Source: Elysia marginata
Taxonomy: Eukaryota; Mollusca; Gastropoda; Plakobranchidae
Assembly: GCA_019649035.1 (NCBI GenBank)
Contig: BMAT01009181.1
Location: 14,156-54,066 of the forward strand
Reading direction: 5' to 3'
Length of the DNA stretch: 39,911 bases
Shown: one piece after another, positions 1 to 11,222 of the stretch
Position numbering within the stretch: position 1 is the first letter of the stretch
How the letters are laid out: each line of letters begins with the position of its first letter
Position numbers and translations under genes: made by a program
The notes under the pieces: generated by a model
What the model saw: only the letters and a program-made list of their open reading frames with translations
What the model was told of the DNA's origin: nothing
Database searches by the model: none

Positions 1-107
1 GTAGTAGTAGAAGTAGTAGTAGTAGTAGGAGTGGTAGTAGTAGTAATAGTAGTAGTAGTAGTAGTAGTAGTAGTAGCAGCAGTAGTAGTAGCAGTAGCAG
101 CAGCAGC
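1..107. repeat. (GTA/GCA)n trinucleotide microsatellite
   Basis: The window opens inside an imperfect run of GTA triplets, interrupted by GGA, ATA and increasingly GCA towards the right end. The array is cut by the window edge, so its full length is unknown. No coding role is apparent. Confidence 0.95.
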
Positions 108-691
108 GCTAACCAAATGAGATCGGTCCCATACACAATATATACTAAATCTAATGAATGCCTTCCATTCTCTTGGTACTTTCCGATGCCAATACACTGT
201 CCTTGCTGGCAGCGCTGAAATTAAACAAGGCGTGAAAGAAATATCATTATCAGAGCTGGTGGTTCTATCGATTGAATAATAAATGGATGCACTTTTTGCC
301 CTTGGTCATGTACCTCTTGCCCTGCAAAGTTTTCTTCTGTTTTCTCTCCATAGTAAACATTGTCGGAACATTTCTTAGATTGGAAGGTCGTGAAATTGTA
401 ATTGGCGTCTCATTTTTATTTTAGCTTCATCTGCTTCTTTGTTCCTATGGCTCATGAGTTGAGTTCTAGAGTCCTTAAATTATGGTTTTTGTCTGTAGAT
501 CTTCGGGAGTATTTAATACCATACATTAGTACTTAAATCTGTTATACATATTTAAAGAGCCTAGTGTCTATGTGGAGAACACCGAACGGACTTTTCCAAC
601 ATTGCATTAAAGACATAGACAAACATCTGGAATAAGGGAAACAAACAAAACAGAAAACAAAAATAAAGTATAAATTTCTCTAGTCGAATCA
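108..691. other. Unassigned non-coding stretch
   Basis: I see no convincing exon, RNA gene or repeat here. Open frames are short and low in complexity. Confidence 0.5.
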
Positions 692-801
692 GTGCTACTG
701 TACAAGTGTGACACCTGGGCTCTATCCTAAACAGACGAGGACAGATTAGACTCGTTTCATTTCGTCGAAAACAACTAAGAAATGTTCTCGGAATCCATAA
801 G
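692..801 (+). mobile_element. Non-LTR retrotransposon fragment (post-RT region)
   Basis: Read on the + strand, this piece gives a C-D-T-W-A-L-S segment, then D-E-D-R-L-D-S-F-H, then (after a two-base insertion) R-R-K-Q-L-R-N-V-L. The same order of motifs (N-C-G-T-W, then F-H-R-R/K-Q-L) occurs just downstream of the reverse transcriptase in the two minus-strand LINE copies at 2690-3580 and 18096-18747. It is therefore a short decayed copy of a related element. One in-frame stop and one frameshift show that it is dead. Both ends are ragged and I cannot see target-site duplications. Confidence 0.6.
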
Positions 802-1776
802 TCAGTAGCTCAGTTTTTGTATTGTTTGTGTGTGCTTCTTTTTGAAAAAAGTTGTTTTTTTATTTTTCTTTACTTATTTCAGAAGGGTGTTAGAAACAAC
901 ATTCGAGTATGTCAGAACCACGTCGATAAAACCATGGATTTTACCCCCTGTGAAAAATTAGCATTAATATTATTATTTTGCAATTTTTTTATCAACTACA
1001 TTAAGGTTTGTCTCCTGGTCATAAAATACCTGAACAATTCCTGATACGTAAAGAAGGGCTGTTCTAAATTTGTATATCAGACTGTCTTGATACATGTATT
1101 TATACCCTTAATTAAGTCATCTTAAATCTGCACAAAGCAGCAAGACGTTTTAAATCAGCAAGCAGTCGCTGGCACTGGCTCTGGCTCTTGCATGGCCTCG
1201 CCCAAGGCTTCCGAAATCATACAATGATTGGTTGGGACCTAATGAGAGTGGGTTTATCAAAGCATCTCATGACGTTATTTAAAGATTGGGGAAAGGGGGT
1301 GGGGGGCGACGGCTTTTGCAGTATGAAAAAGTCTGAAGTCGTAATGCCAGTGACGGTTACGTAATTTCCTTACATCCATAGTTTGACTGGTCATTGAATA
1401 AATAAAAAAGAAAGAATGGTGCATATAAATTGTGCGATGTGTCCTTGTAGGTTTTTACTTTTCGTAAGCTCTCATGGTTACTTCTTCAGGATCGTTTGTT
1501 GTCAAATTTCGAAGTAGATTTAAGGCCTTAGTTTCAGTTGTTTTAATTAGTGATAACGGCTGCCCTAATCATGCACTATACGGAGTACACGTATTTAAGC
1601 GGCGACAGATGTCTTTGATTGCTTTGTCATTGGTCATAAATATTGAGACTGCATACAGCGACACTCAGTTTCAACAGCATCATTATCTTCTCAGACAGCA
1701 AAGATCTGGAATATAGTATAGTTGCTCTGATACATTCATGTTGTTATTATTGCATGTCTTGTAATCGATGAAGTGT
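802..1776. other. Unassigned non-coding stretch
   Basis: The open frames here (for example 817-1044 and 1474-1716) are short, lack recognisable domains and do not join to the gene downstream. I assign nothing. Confidence 0.45.
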
Positions 1777-1848
1777 GGCAGCATGCTGTAGTGGTATACA
1801 CCTGACTTTCGAACGAGGAGGACAGGGGTTCAAGACCCTGGCTTGACA
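1777..1848 (+). mobile_element. tRNA-like SINE head
   Basis: The segment has the spacing of a tRNA gene: an A-box-like TAGTGGTATACACC near 1789-1802 and a B-box-like GGGTTCAAGACCC near 1826-1838. The outer strands do not pair into a clean acceptor stem, so a functional tRNA is unlikely and a tRNA-derived SINE head is the better reading. No normal SINE body follows: the minisatellite at 1849-2570 starts directly after it. Confidence 0.5.
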
Positions 1849-2570
1849 TACTGACGTTTAGTCCAGTGTCCTTGAAAAAGATATTAGACTGAAGTTTAGT
1901 CCTTGAAAAATACCTTTGACAGACGTTTAGTCCTTGAAATTACATTAGACAGACCTTTAGTCCTAACATATTAGGCCGAAGTTACGTCCTTGAAGATACA
2001 TTAGACAGACGTTTAGTCCTAACATATTAGGCCGAAGTTACGTCCTTGAAGATACATTAGACAGACGTTTAGTCCTTGAAATAACATTAGACAGACCTTT
2101 AGTCCTAACATATTAGGCTTAAGTTACGTCCTTGAAATTACATTAGACAGACCTTTAGTCCTAACATATTAGGCCGAAGTTACGTCCTTGAAGATACATT
2201 AGACAGACCTTTAGTCCTAACATATTAGGCCGAAGTTACGTCCTTGAAGATACATTAGACAGACGTTTAGTCCTTGAAAAGACATTGGACAGACGTTCAG
2301 TCCTTGAAGAGCATTAGACCTAAGTTCAGTCCTTGAAAAATACATCAGGCTGAAGTTTATTCCTTGAAAAATACATTAGACAGGCGTTTAGTCTTTGAAA
2401 AAGACTTAAAACAGACGTTTAGTCCTTGAAAAGTACATTAAACCGAAGTTTATTCCTTAAAGAAATATTTGACAGACGTTTTGTCTTTGACAAAGACATT
2501 AGACAGGCATTTAGTCCCTGAAAAAAGACTTGAGACAGACGCCAAGTCCTTGAAAAAAACTTAAAACACA
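1849..2570. repeat. Minisatellite, ~30-bp and ~56-bp units
   Basis: About 720 bp of tandem repeats are built on the core GTTTAGTCCTTGAAA followed by ACATTAGACAGAC. Two unit types alternate in the middle: a simple ~30-bp unit, and a ~56-bp composite carrying an extra TAACATATTAGGCCGAAGTTACG block. Units at both edges are more diverged than the central ones, as expected where unequal exchange homogenises the centre. No open frame runs through the array. Confidence 0.9.
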
Positions 2571-2689
2571 TTTTTCTTTCTCAGTCGACAAAGGAATGCC
2601 TGGTTATAATAGGCAGCGAAATATCTTATCATTACGATGGCGCTATATTGCCGGTTTAGTGAGAGTGCAAACGGCATAATGGCCTGTCA

Positions 2690-3580
2690 GAGACTTGACT
2701 TACTTGACTTAGGGCCTTTCGCATCTCAGTGCTCCGACTGGGACGCCTCGGTTGCTTCTCGAATCCTCGCTGTAAGCTTGGTCCACTCGTCTCTCTGCTG
2801 TGCTATACATCTCAGGTGCTCTAGATCGTGGCTGCTTTTCAGTTGCAAGTTGCTGTTTATGATTCGGGAAAGGTCTCGGTTGAGAACGACAGGGAGTGTT
2901 GTTAGTGGACGTCCTTTGAATTTGCTGCCTTCCGTCACGAAATATCCGCTCATTGCTTGATTAGCGGGAATTTGGCTGTCTCGTCTCAATATATGACCGA
3001 AAAGGCGCCAACGACTTTCAAGAATAAATATTGAGAGAGGGCGTTCATTGCACTTATTGTACAGAGATGAATTTGTTATTTTCACGGGGTACTTGATGTT
3101 GAGTACTTTCTTTAGTTGTTTTCTATGGAACGCGTTAAGTCTTTCTTCTTGTGATTGTGTAAGTGCCCATGTTCCGCAGTTTTAGGTAAGAACTGACTTC
3201 ACCAGTGCTTTATAGAGTTTGAGTTTTGTATTTTTTGTGATTTTGTCTCCTTTTAACCAGACGCTTTTCAGTTTTACTAGAGCTGCTGAGGAGAGTTGTT
3301 TGCGTCTTTCTATATCCTCTTGGTCTCCTATCAGGGTGCCGACCTTTTTGGTGGTTTGCCAGTTTGTCTCCCCTCTTGAGAGATTTGTAAATTCTGTCTT
3401 GTCAACGTTCACTTGCAGATTGTATTTTTCTAAAACTTTACCTACTTCTTCTATGTCTATGTCCTGTAAAGCTACGAAGTCGACGTCGTCTGCGTACGCT
3501 ATCTCTCTTGGCAACACTTTTTCAAGTGGAGTCGAAGGTTTGAGAGTCCATGTAAAACACTTATGGCTATTTAGTAGATG
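2690..3580 (-). mobile_element. 5'-truncated non-LTR retrotransposon, RT C-terminal half
   Basis: The minus strand reads from about 3580 down to a stop at 2726. It carries a reverse transcriptase active-site motif Y-A-D-D (3485-3496) followed by a thumb/connection-like region (I-E-R-R-K-Q-L, L-Y-K-A-L-V-K-S). It continues into a C-terminal part with N-C-G-T-W, F-H-R-K-Q-L, S-R-W-R-L-F-G-H-I-L and G-R-P motifs. A single TAA at 3182-3184 interrupts an otherwise open frame, where the copy at 18096 reads L-N-N-C-G-T-W. The 3' end carries AAGTCAAGT-type short repeats (about 2690-2712). The endonuclease and the N-terminal RT motifs are missing, so this is a typical 5'-truncated copy. The clade (RTE-like, CR1-like or other) cannot be fixed by eye. 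Confidence 0.8.
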
Positions 3581-3602
3581 AGGAGTTTACAAAGAACCCT
3601 CA

Positions 3603-4060
3603 TCTATATAATAATAGGGTTTCGTTTGGACTCGACTCACTATCTCCTCCATAACCACAGAACCGATTTAGATCCGGTTTTCACTGGAATTCATGAAAAA
3701 AATTACTCTATGAGGACTCTCGGTCTAAAGGTATTTGGTTCGTAATCCTCTCCGGTTACTCTTTTCATTTCTACTTTATAATCGCCATCTTCTAGATCTA
3801 GAAACCACAAAAATCTACATCTAGCCATGATGGATTTTACTTGAACGACGAAATGCGTTCATGAAATGACGCGTTGCTCACGCAATCACTCGCCGTTTAA
3901 CTCTTACTTTTCCTCATCAAAATGCCTAAAAGAAGAAAATCTTTTTGGCTTGGAATGCCCGAATACCATCAAATGCAACTGCAGGTTTAAAAAAAGGCCA
4001 AAAGAGAAGGTTAAGGACGAAGAGATAGACATGCTGGCTTAAAAACAGACAAAACAGACA
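3603..4060 (+). mobile_element. Possible Helitron-like 5' end
   Basis: The sequence starts with TCTATATAATAATAGGG directly after an A at 3602. It continues with a CTCCATAACCACAGAACCGA-type stretch near 3650. A TCTATATA start followed by an A-ACCGATTT block is, from general knowledge, common at the 5' ends of animal Helitrons. A short ORF-like start follows at about 3921 (M-P-K-R-R-K). I did not find the matching 3' hairpin with CTRR-T, so the right boundary is arbitrary and the assignment is tentative. Confidence 0.3.
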
Positions 4061-4065
4061 CGTAA

Positions 4066-4121
4066 AGACAGAGCGAAAGAGAGAGAGAGAGAGAAAGAGA
4101 AAGAGAGAGAGAGAAAGAGAT
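4066..4121. repeat. (GA)n purine-rich simple repeat
   Basis: An imperfect run of GAGA and GAAA units. It lies in the region after the Helitron-like end and codes for nothing recognisable. Confidence 0.8.
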
Positions 4122-4734
4122 GTGAATCTTGATAAAGAGGAGGGTCAAAACGGTTACAGACAGACATGTGCAAACAGATGTAGATCTAGACAGAGCGAGC
4201 TGCAGTAAGAACTCACTATTACGGGTCCATACACCAAAGTCTGAAAATTTTGTGGGTAATCCATTGAGATATCAATCTTCTTAGTTTTTGTCGTTTTAAA
4301 AATATATTAACGTCTCTATTAGTAGTAAAGCGCTGTCGTCTCACTGCTTAGCCAAAACGCCGAGGCATATGATCGCAGAATGATCTAGATCTAATATCTA
4401 GATCGAGGTTTGTGGCCTTATTAACTGTAGTGGATGAGCCCATTTCATTGTTTAGCAACCTAAATTCAACATGGAAGAGATCCTTTTCGACGTTTTAGCT
4501 CTAGATTTGAAGTCTAGCCATTTTCAGTCTCATCTTTCCTTATAAGCCAGACACAACTGTCATATCTTCCTTCAGATTGCAAATTCATCAGAGCGCCGTT
4601 GGCGCATCGTTCTGATAATACAGACTTTAAGCAGCAACGCGTGAGTATGACGCGAACGTCTGTGGGTCTATTTTTAGAAACTGGTGTCATTATTTTTATA
4701 GTTTCTCAATCTGCTTTCCCGATTTTCACGTACG
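4122..4734. other. Unassigned stretch with a short perfect palindrome
   Basis: No gene is visible. A palindrome with GATCTAGAT arms around CTAAT lies at about 4383-4405. Several AGATCTAGA-like words occur nearby. Confidence 0.4.
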
Positions 4735-4830
4735 CGTAGTGAGACACGGTGCGTGTGCTAAAGGTCTCTAAAATGTAAATCGAGACGTGCGAAGGTCAGG
4801 GGTTCGATTTCCACACTTGCCAACTTTTCC
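4735..4830 (+). mobile_element. Possible degenerate tRNA-like SINE head
   Basis: A B-box-like GGGTTCGATTTCC sits at 4800-4812, preceded by a G/T-rich segment that could be a decayed A box near 4738-4755. A body or tail is not distinguishable. This is weaker than the copy at 1777. Confidence 0.3.
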
Positions 4831-5684
4831 CCCCAAAAACAAGTCCTAGGATTTTTTAATCGAGTTAACTTAATCATATGATATAACGCATTTTTTAATG
4901 AAAGGCTTCCTGTGTTATCTTCTTTAGTCCAACAAACAACATGGGCAGTGTAGGACCTTTTGAGTGGGATCGGTGATTCTCATATAAGGATCTCTTTTCC
5001 GCAAAAAGTCTCAATGAATTGGACACCACGTTTTAACCTTTACCTAAAATAATATACTATCTTTGCTGAAAACCTCGAAATTCGCGGGCATATCACAAGT
5101 TTGTTTATAAATGACAAGAGTTTATAACATATAATTACTTACATTTATATTTGAGGACGAAAAGTATTTCTAAATGTAAAACTGTTATGATTCATCCAAT
5201 TTTCCACCCTCTTTATATTTCTGTTCAATTCTTCTAATATTAAATTTAAATAAAGATTCGTATCTCTGTTATTTTGTTGTTGTTTTTTTTTTCTTTCATT
5301 CTTTTAAAAAATCCCACCGGGGTCAAAAAGCTACACAGAGCTCAATCTCAGATTACGTAGCATTTGTGGAATTGAAACCTCTAATTCCTTTTTACAATTT
5401 CAAGCTATTCTCAAATGATAAACTCTCATAGAAATATGCTTATCCTGGCCGCTCTTTACCGTAATGTAATATTGTGGCGTGTTGCAAACTGCTGGTTTTT
5501 CAACCATAATACATGAATGCCTGCTTTTGCTTTTATACCATAATATCTCGAAAGGGCGCCACATTGTTTATGAGAGCTGGTGGCATTAAACTGATTAAAC
5601 CTTTAATGAAAGCAGAAAAGAGAACAAAAAGGGCGAGAGAGACTGTTTTATGACGTCGTAACCCGAGCTATTTCATTTGTCACA
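4831..5684. other. Unassigned AT-rich stretch
   Basis: There are no open frames of note, no RNA gene and no clear repeat. The composition is intergenic or deep-intron-like. Confidence 0.45.
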
Positions 5685-5812
5685 ATGTCTCTAACCTCTT
5701 TCTGCTTGTCTCTGTCTCTGTCAGTGTGTCTATGTCTCTGTGTGTGCCTTTCTCTCTCTCTCTATGTCTGTCTGTGTGTGTGTCTCTCTCTCATTCGCTC
5801 TCTATCTCTCTC

Positions 5813-5859
<47 letters not shown>
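5685..5859. repeat. (TC/TG)n compound microsatellite
   Basis: A run of TCTG, TGTC and TC units ends in a near-perfect (TC)n tract at about 5820-5859. The apparent open frame through it is a Ser/Leu low-complexity artefact. Confidence 0.9.
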
Positions 5860-5861
<2 letters not shown>

Positions 5862-5967
5862 GGCATAAAGTATGGTGACTTGCAATACTTTTTTACAAAA
5901 GTCATATTTATTTCACTCTATTTATTTTTGTTGTTTGCACGTCATTTCACCTTTTTTATTTATTTAT

Positions 5968-6001
5968 TATTTTTTTTTTTTTTTTTTTTTTTTGGGGGGG
6001 G
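5968..6001. repeat. Poly(T)-poly(G) homopolymer junction
   Basis: More than twenty T residues run directly into about eight G residues. Tracts like this are prone to length errors in assemblies. Confidence 0.8.
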
Positions 6002-7374
6002 CAATCATATTTTATAGCTAAGGTATAGAGCGTTTTGTCGGTGGGGTTTCTTTTTTCCGGTTTATATACTTTTCTACCTTAGCGCGTTATAAACTGCATA
6101 CGTAAACAAAAGGTTTTGATTTGCATTCCTCCACACTGTATGGATTTACCTTCAATTGGCTTAATGCATAACTTTCAAATATATCCAATTGATTTCGCCT
6201 GCTGGAATGGATGTAAAGAATTCAGTAGCAAAAAAATAATAGTCATAATTTCACCAAGTGGGTCAATCCGGTTTTTTTTTAGATCAGGTTAACTTCATCC
6301 ACATTAGTTTGAAACAGCGGTTGAAAACCGATTCGACTTTACCTACGTCGCCAGCTGTCTGTGATATCGCGAATACCTTTAATGATCGATATATTATCGA
6401 TCTTGATAAAATGGGAGTTAGGCCAACACAACCGGAGAAGGAGATGCAACTCTCGGGATATTTATCTTTGTATCTGTACTAATATAAAAATTACGTGTTC
6501 ACCCAAGACAGCATGGAGGCTGAATGAACCATCTGTGTACGCCTTGTCGTGGTTTACAATGCTTAAAGAGCTGGTCTACTTTCTAGGTAAATCGATTGGT
6601 TCAGGTTTTCGTTTGGAGCGTACCATATTGAGTAAATCTTAAGATGCAGGTAAAAAAAAAAGTACAGGTCGGAATTATCTCATTGCTAAAAATATTTCGA
6701 AGCATAATATGAACAATTGTGTCAAGAAACCGACTACATAGGATTATGTTTTATCCCACAATCGCTCTATCGTCGATTAAGGAAAACGTGGATATCTTAA
6801 CTTATTGCGCTTTTTATTATAATCGAGGAGCTTGTAATTATTAGTTCTGACGACAGTTTGTGTGTGTTAACTTCGTTAAGACATTATTATCCAAGAGCAC
6901 AAGAACTTGTGTTTGGCTCCGGCTGACCCCGAGCAGCTGTTCATACCTTGTTCAATAATCACCGCGTCGTGCAACATGTGCAGGTGAGAGACAGCTACAC
7001 AACCTACTCCTACAATATCCGATCAACAAAGGAATGCTATGCGCGCAATGACGCACTGTGAGTCTAGACGGCAATGTATTCGCATCTACAAGAATTTGTG
7101 ATCAACGCGCCGGCCATCATCCTGTCCTATGTTTACAGCTACGAGCATCACATTTGGCCGATATTGCTGTTTGATCAACAGTAAGCATTCTCGGATATTT
7201 TTTAGCCTAATAATGTTCTTTTACCTCCTTCCTGTTGCAATTACGATGTGCATGTTAATATAATTTTCCTAATGTGTGCTTTAAGTGCGAGGATAATTGT
7301 GATGGTTTGTTTCGAGATGAATATTTTCCATGACTGCAATGTTAAATTCTCGGCGGAATCTTTTGTAATAAAAA

Positions 7375-7375
<1 letters not shown>
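6002..7375. other. Unassigned non-coding stretch
   Basis: Two overlapping short frames near 6258-6642 lack domains, plausible splice partners or low-complexity cause. I do not call them genes. Nothing else is recognisable. Confidence 0.4.

Positions 7376-7419
<44 letters not shown>
7376..7419. repeat. (TAA)n microsatellite
   Basis: About 14-15 uninterrupted TAA units. Translation gives poly-Asn or poly-Leu artefacts on the two strands. Confidence 0.95.
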
Positions 7420-8879
7420 GCTTATTGCATTTATAAAAATGTATTTCCAAATTCTAAAAATCTACTCAATTCGAGTAGACCTACGATAGCATTGAAAATT
7501 GTTAAAATAATTTGGAGCATATACATTTTAAATAAATATAAATCAATAAATACGCAGTATAGGATATTTATTGTAAATCTAAACAATTACTCCTTTCAAA
7601 GCACACTAAATTGTAGATAATTAATTGATCTTAAATTGATAGACATACAGCATAAGTTACTATAATATACTTTTAAAAGCACATTAATTTCTGTAATAAA
7701 ACACCCGTGTCCAACATTTTTATAATCATAGCATCCAACCCAATTCACGTGAGTTCCTTAAAAAGATGCGCCTTTAAAATTTTCTTAAGCAGTTCGAAAC
7801 ACTGACTGTGCCAGGTATGAGTTTGAAAGACTGTTTCATGCACAGAGTGCAATGTAGTAAAACGAACGCCACCATGAGGTTTGTAACACACCTGTCGAAC
7901 CTGCAGTGTTGTTTTTTTTTTTTCATCTTAGGACAATCTCAGTGCCCTTTGTGGATGGTATACATTAAAAATTCTTTCAGATACATTTAGGTTCTTTCAT
8001 TCAGGCAATGAAAACATGTCACGGCGATTTTTTTTATCAACCTAGCTCTGTCGGTTTTTTAAGAATAGCATCGTTCAGAGCCGAAGTTTCAGCATACAAG
8101 CTCACCATGCGCACAACGCATCCAGTCCGTGGAAACGCATGATCGAACTTCGATGGCGGGTTTCCAACTCTAGTTAAAGCCATTAATCTGCATATCTGTG
8201 TAAATTAGTTGATTTTACAATAATACAATACATGTATGACTGTAGCCCGATATTAAACATTTATGGGGGGGGGGGGGGTTATGTCCTAAGATTCTCGAAG
8301 ATGTTATTACGTATTTCAATGTTTTTTCTTCTGCTTTACTCATATTTCAACTCGAAGAAATCCACCCTCTTCCTCAATCTGTCTCTTTCCGTTTCTCTCT
8401 GTCTTTGTCTCCCTCTCGCCCTGAAGGAGTGCATTAATTTTCTTCATTCCATTTAACAGGCTTTTAATCAAATTGCTTTAAATGATAGTTGTTGTTTTTT
8501 TTTAACGGGCCCACGTCTGTAGTACAATGCCAGAATTTTAGAAAGATTGGCGAAGTCATAATTATGTAAAAATCCTGCGGCTTTGAAAACTTTTAGGCGG
8601 ATTGAAAATACTCCATTAAATTCCACCTAGATACAAATTAAAGCCTCCCTTTCATCTTTCAAGTCGCACCAGTTTCTGGTGAACTGACGGATATATCATA
8701 TTTTCTTCTTGAAGCCCGACTAGGGAGAAAACGCAAAGTGAAACACTCGTTGCAACTGGCGCTTGTAGTGTACCTGTAGAGCTAAAGCGTCCACCACAAA
8801 ATTCATAGGGACCATTTTTTATGTGGACCCACGCCATCGTTGCATGAGTTTGAAGTTTTATCGTTTAAGCATATCTTCT
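7420..8879. other. Unassigned AT-rich stretch with a poly(G) tract
   Basis: No gene is recognisable. A G-run lies at about 8264-8278. A minus-strand frame at 8652-8837 is 61 codons long and matches no family I know. Confidence 0.4.
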
Positions 8880-8911
8880 GTGTGTGAGTGTGTGTGTGTG
8901 TGTGTGTGTTT
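8880..8911. repeat. (TG)n microsatellite
   Basis: A nearly perfect TG dinucleotide run with one GA interruption near its left end. Confidence 0.9.
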
Positions 8912-9070
8912 AGAATGTTTTGTTGTAAGAGGGTTGATGTTGTTGGAGAAGAGTCGTCAACTTTGAAAATTGCACGAAAAGATCCTAGCAGATTGTTAAC
9001 ACGCCATCACCAATTGATAAGTATAGGTTCTCTTAGATGGTGGAAAGATTTAAGGTATAAAGTTACAAGT

Positions 9071-9212
9071 GGATTGAAGTAGGCCTTCGGTGAAAATGGC
9101 CTAAAAATGCTTTCCTTTTGTTTGGTATGATTCGAACCATCAGTCTCTCTTAGCTCCAGCACTCACCGCCTTGCCATTCAAAGATACATAGCTTATACCA
9201 TGTCGCCACTAT
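9071..9212 (-). mobile_element. tRNA-derived SINE, copy A
   Basis: On the minus strand this segment holds an A-box-like TGGCAAGGCGGTGAGTGC and, about 40 bases on, a good B box GGTTCGAATC. It then continues to a 3' part that reads GGCCATTTTCACCGAAGG and GCCTACTTCAATCC. Diverged copies with the same order of words occur at 37481-37588 and 37858-37972, so this is a dispersed family and not a tRNA gene. Copy A is the best preserved of the three. Confidence 0.6.
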
Positions 9213-11037
9213 GCTTCTAAAATATGAGATCTTGTCAGTGTGATGAATGAAAACACTGGTTCAATGGCTGCTCCTTTGTGAGTTTTACCATGGCATATAA
9301 GAAAACCAATTTTAAGTTGTATTGAGCACTTTGATATGGCTTGAACTCGTGTTAGATTTGTTAATAAGTAACCTCCAGTTATCTCTTTACTGTCTGATTA
9401 ACGTGCGACACAATGCACATGGGATAGGGCCGACTTGCGAATGTATTAGTCGGATCATCACGCACGTTTCCCGGTTAAGCCGTGGATACTGTGAGAGACA
9501 ATACTCAGGTTTGCTAGCATTAATTCTTACTCTTTTCCATTATGCTGATTTCTATTTTGTGTTCTATTTCATAAAGAGGCGGCCATTGTCAAAATTTAAA
9601 CTTGATTGTTTTATACTTACGTCAATATCATCATACCAGGTACCATGCGGTTTTTGGTGTTCTTCAGTCCTAAAATCGACACTCATTTTTTTATGCGGTG
9701 TTTGACTTTGGCTATTTTCTGTAAGGCAACGAGTCACTGTGTGTGTTTTTATTATTATTCATTTTAAAAAGAGGCGTCCACTACGGAATACTTAGGTTTT
9801 ATCTAATAAATACACGCTCAAACAGAAATGGTTTCATCTTGTGGTCTCCGGATTCAGGATTTCAGGATGTGGCTGTATTCATCCACTACAAGATGTAGAG
9901 CCGTAGTATAATCCTGAATTAATCAGATATTCTCTGCCGATGGAGTTCTATTTTTCCTTTAATGGAGTGGTACATTTCGTAAATTATTTTTTGTTTTTAC
10001 TTTTCGTATGAACGAAAGGGTTTACAATAATATTTCGATCGGTTTGCAATAATGCCATAATGTCTATGCAAAGAAGACTACTTTTTGAGTTCCCTGTTCC
10101 AAAGAAAAGACTTATTCAACAAAACTCTTCGGAAACAATTTTGAGGACGACTATGACTATTATATTTGCAATGCATCATTGACTTCGAATTTGGCCGAGT
10201 GTGTGCATACATTAGTAGAAAAATACAACGGCGATCTCCATAATAATAGTCTTGTGCTTCAAGAGTTGGGGTTATTTTTGTATACTCTGACTGGATTGAT
10301 AGATTCCCATTTAACGATATTGCTTCTCTGGTGTTGCAATTGGGAGCAGGGTGGGGTGAGGTGGGGTGTGGTCAACAGTAATGGTGAGTCTGGTCAGTTT
10401 TGAGCTCATGAAACCCAATAAAATGCTCCATACACTATGATCAGATAGGAAGGGGTAGGGATGATGTAAACAACCAAGTAGCCGTTAGTCATAAGATTTT
10501 AATGAAGACATTGACATACAGACAGGTTAACATGTAAACAGATGGAGAATGAGGGTGAAGAGAGGGTGTTAGAAAGGCAGGAGAGATGATGCGAAAGGGA
10601 ATAGCGACAAAGATTTTTTTTTAAATCTTTTTTTTTATTGAGATGTTAGTTTTTGTACTTTTTTTTTATTTTCATATATGTTTTTTTACTCTTTTTAAAG
10701 TAAGGTTTACGATCTATGAGTTAATTTAACGTTAGCTCCAGTTTACATTAGTTTGCTTCATTGTCTTTGTTGCTGTGTTTGTTGTGGTTTATGCTTTCAA
10801 TTGTTTCCGCAGGTAACACCAATCAGTGTATTCTCTGAAACAAGGTGAAACTCAGGAAAACACTAAGGAGAATAAGAGTATAGCAAATATTGTTTCCAAC
10901 ACTGGTTTAATTAAGTATGGATTTGATGCCTACCGCACACAGTTGTGAAGTAAATGGCTAAAGTTTGACTACATTTGTTGTTAGAAGAAGACATGCGTCA
11001 AGGAACAAAACAAACATTTGCCTCATTTGTTTCTCAG
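9213..11037. other. Upstream region or intron before the first recognised TBC1D exon
   Basis: I find no further exon of the gene here with a compatible phase, and no RNA gene. The last ~20 bases (TTTGCCTCATTTGTTTCTCAG) form a good polypyrimidine tract and 3' splice site for the exon at 11038. If the upstream PTB-domain exons exist as in the family, this stretch is probably intron. Confidence 0.45.
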
Positions 11038-11222
11038 GTCTGTGCTCACGCCCAACAGCCCTCAACAACATCTGCAGACAGAAGGCGTGTCAGAACTCAG
11101 CTCCTCCCCACAGAGAGACCACGCCCTTCATCCACCAAGTCTCTCCCAGCGACGCCCGAGTGCATCGTGGAGGAAGGCAATTTTCCAGAGGGTGGTGACT
11201 GCCCAACAGTCCGATGATATCG
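11038..11222 (+). CDS. TBC1D4-like: Exon 1 of the visible part: phosphorylatable linker
   Basis: The exon starts after TTTCTCAG with one base of a split codon and ends before GTAAGG with one base of the next. It encodes residues 1-61. The segment is Ser/Pro-rich (L-T-P-N-S-P at the start) and then carries [17 protein letters not shown], which aligns with the conserved S-W-R-Q-x-I-F block lying between the second PTB domain and the TBC domain in vertebrate relatives. R-R-P-S-A-S contains a basophilic-kinase type R-R-x-S motif. A competing frame is also open here, but only this one joins to exon 2 in phase and keeps the family motif. Confidence 0.85.

Noticed and set aside
1777..1848. Functional tRNA gene
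   Set aside because: A and B boxes are present, but the acceptor arms do not pair well and a repeat array follows directly.
5685..6017. 110-codon Leu/Ser-rich frame
   Set aside because: It is a translation of a TC/TG microsatellite and poly(T)-poly(G) tract.
8652..8837. Minus-strand 61-codon frame
   Set aside because: No recognisable domain. A frame of this length is expected by chance.
10969..11217. Open frame running through the exon 1 acceptor (Q-T-F-A-S-F-V-S-Q and onward)
   Set aside because: It uses a different frame from the family motif [10 protein letters not shown] and does not join exon 2 in phase. The stretch before 11038 looks like a pyrimidine tract.
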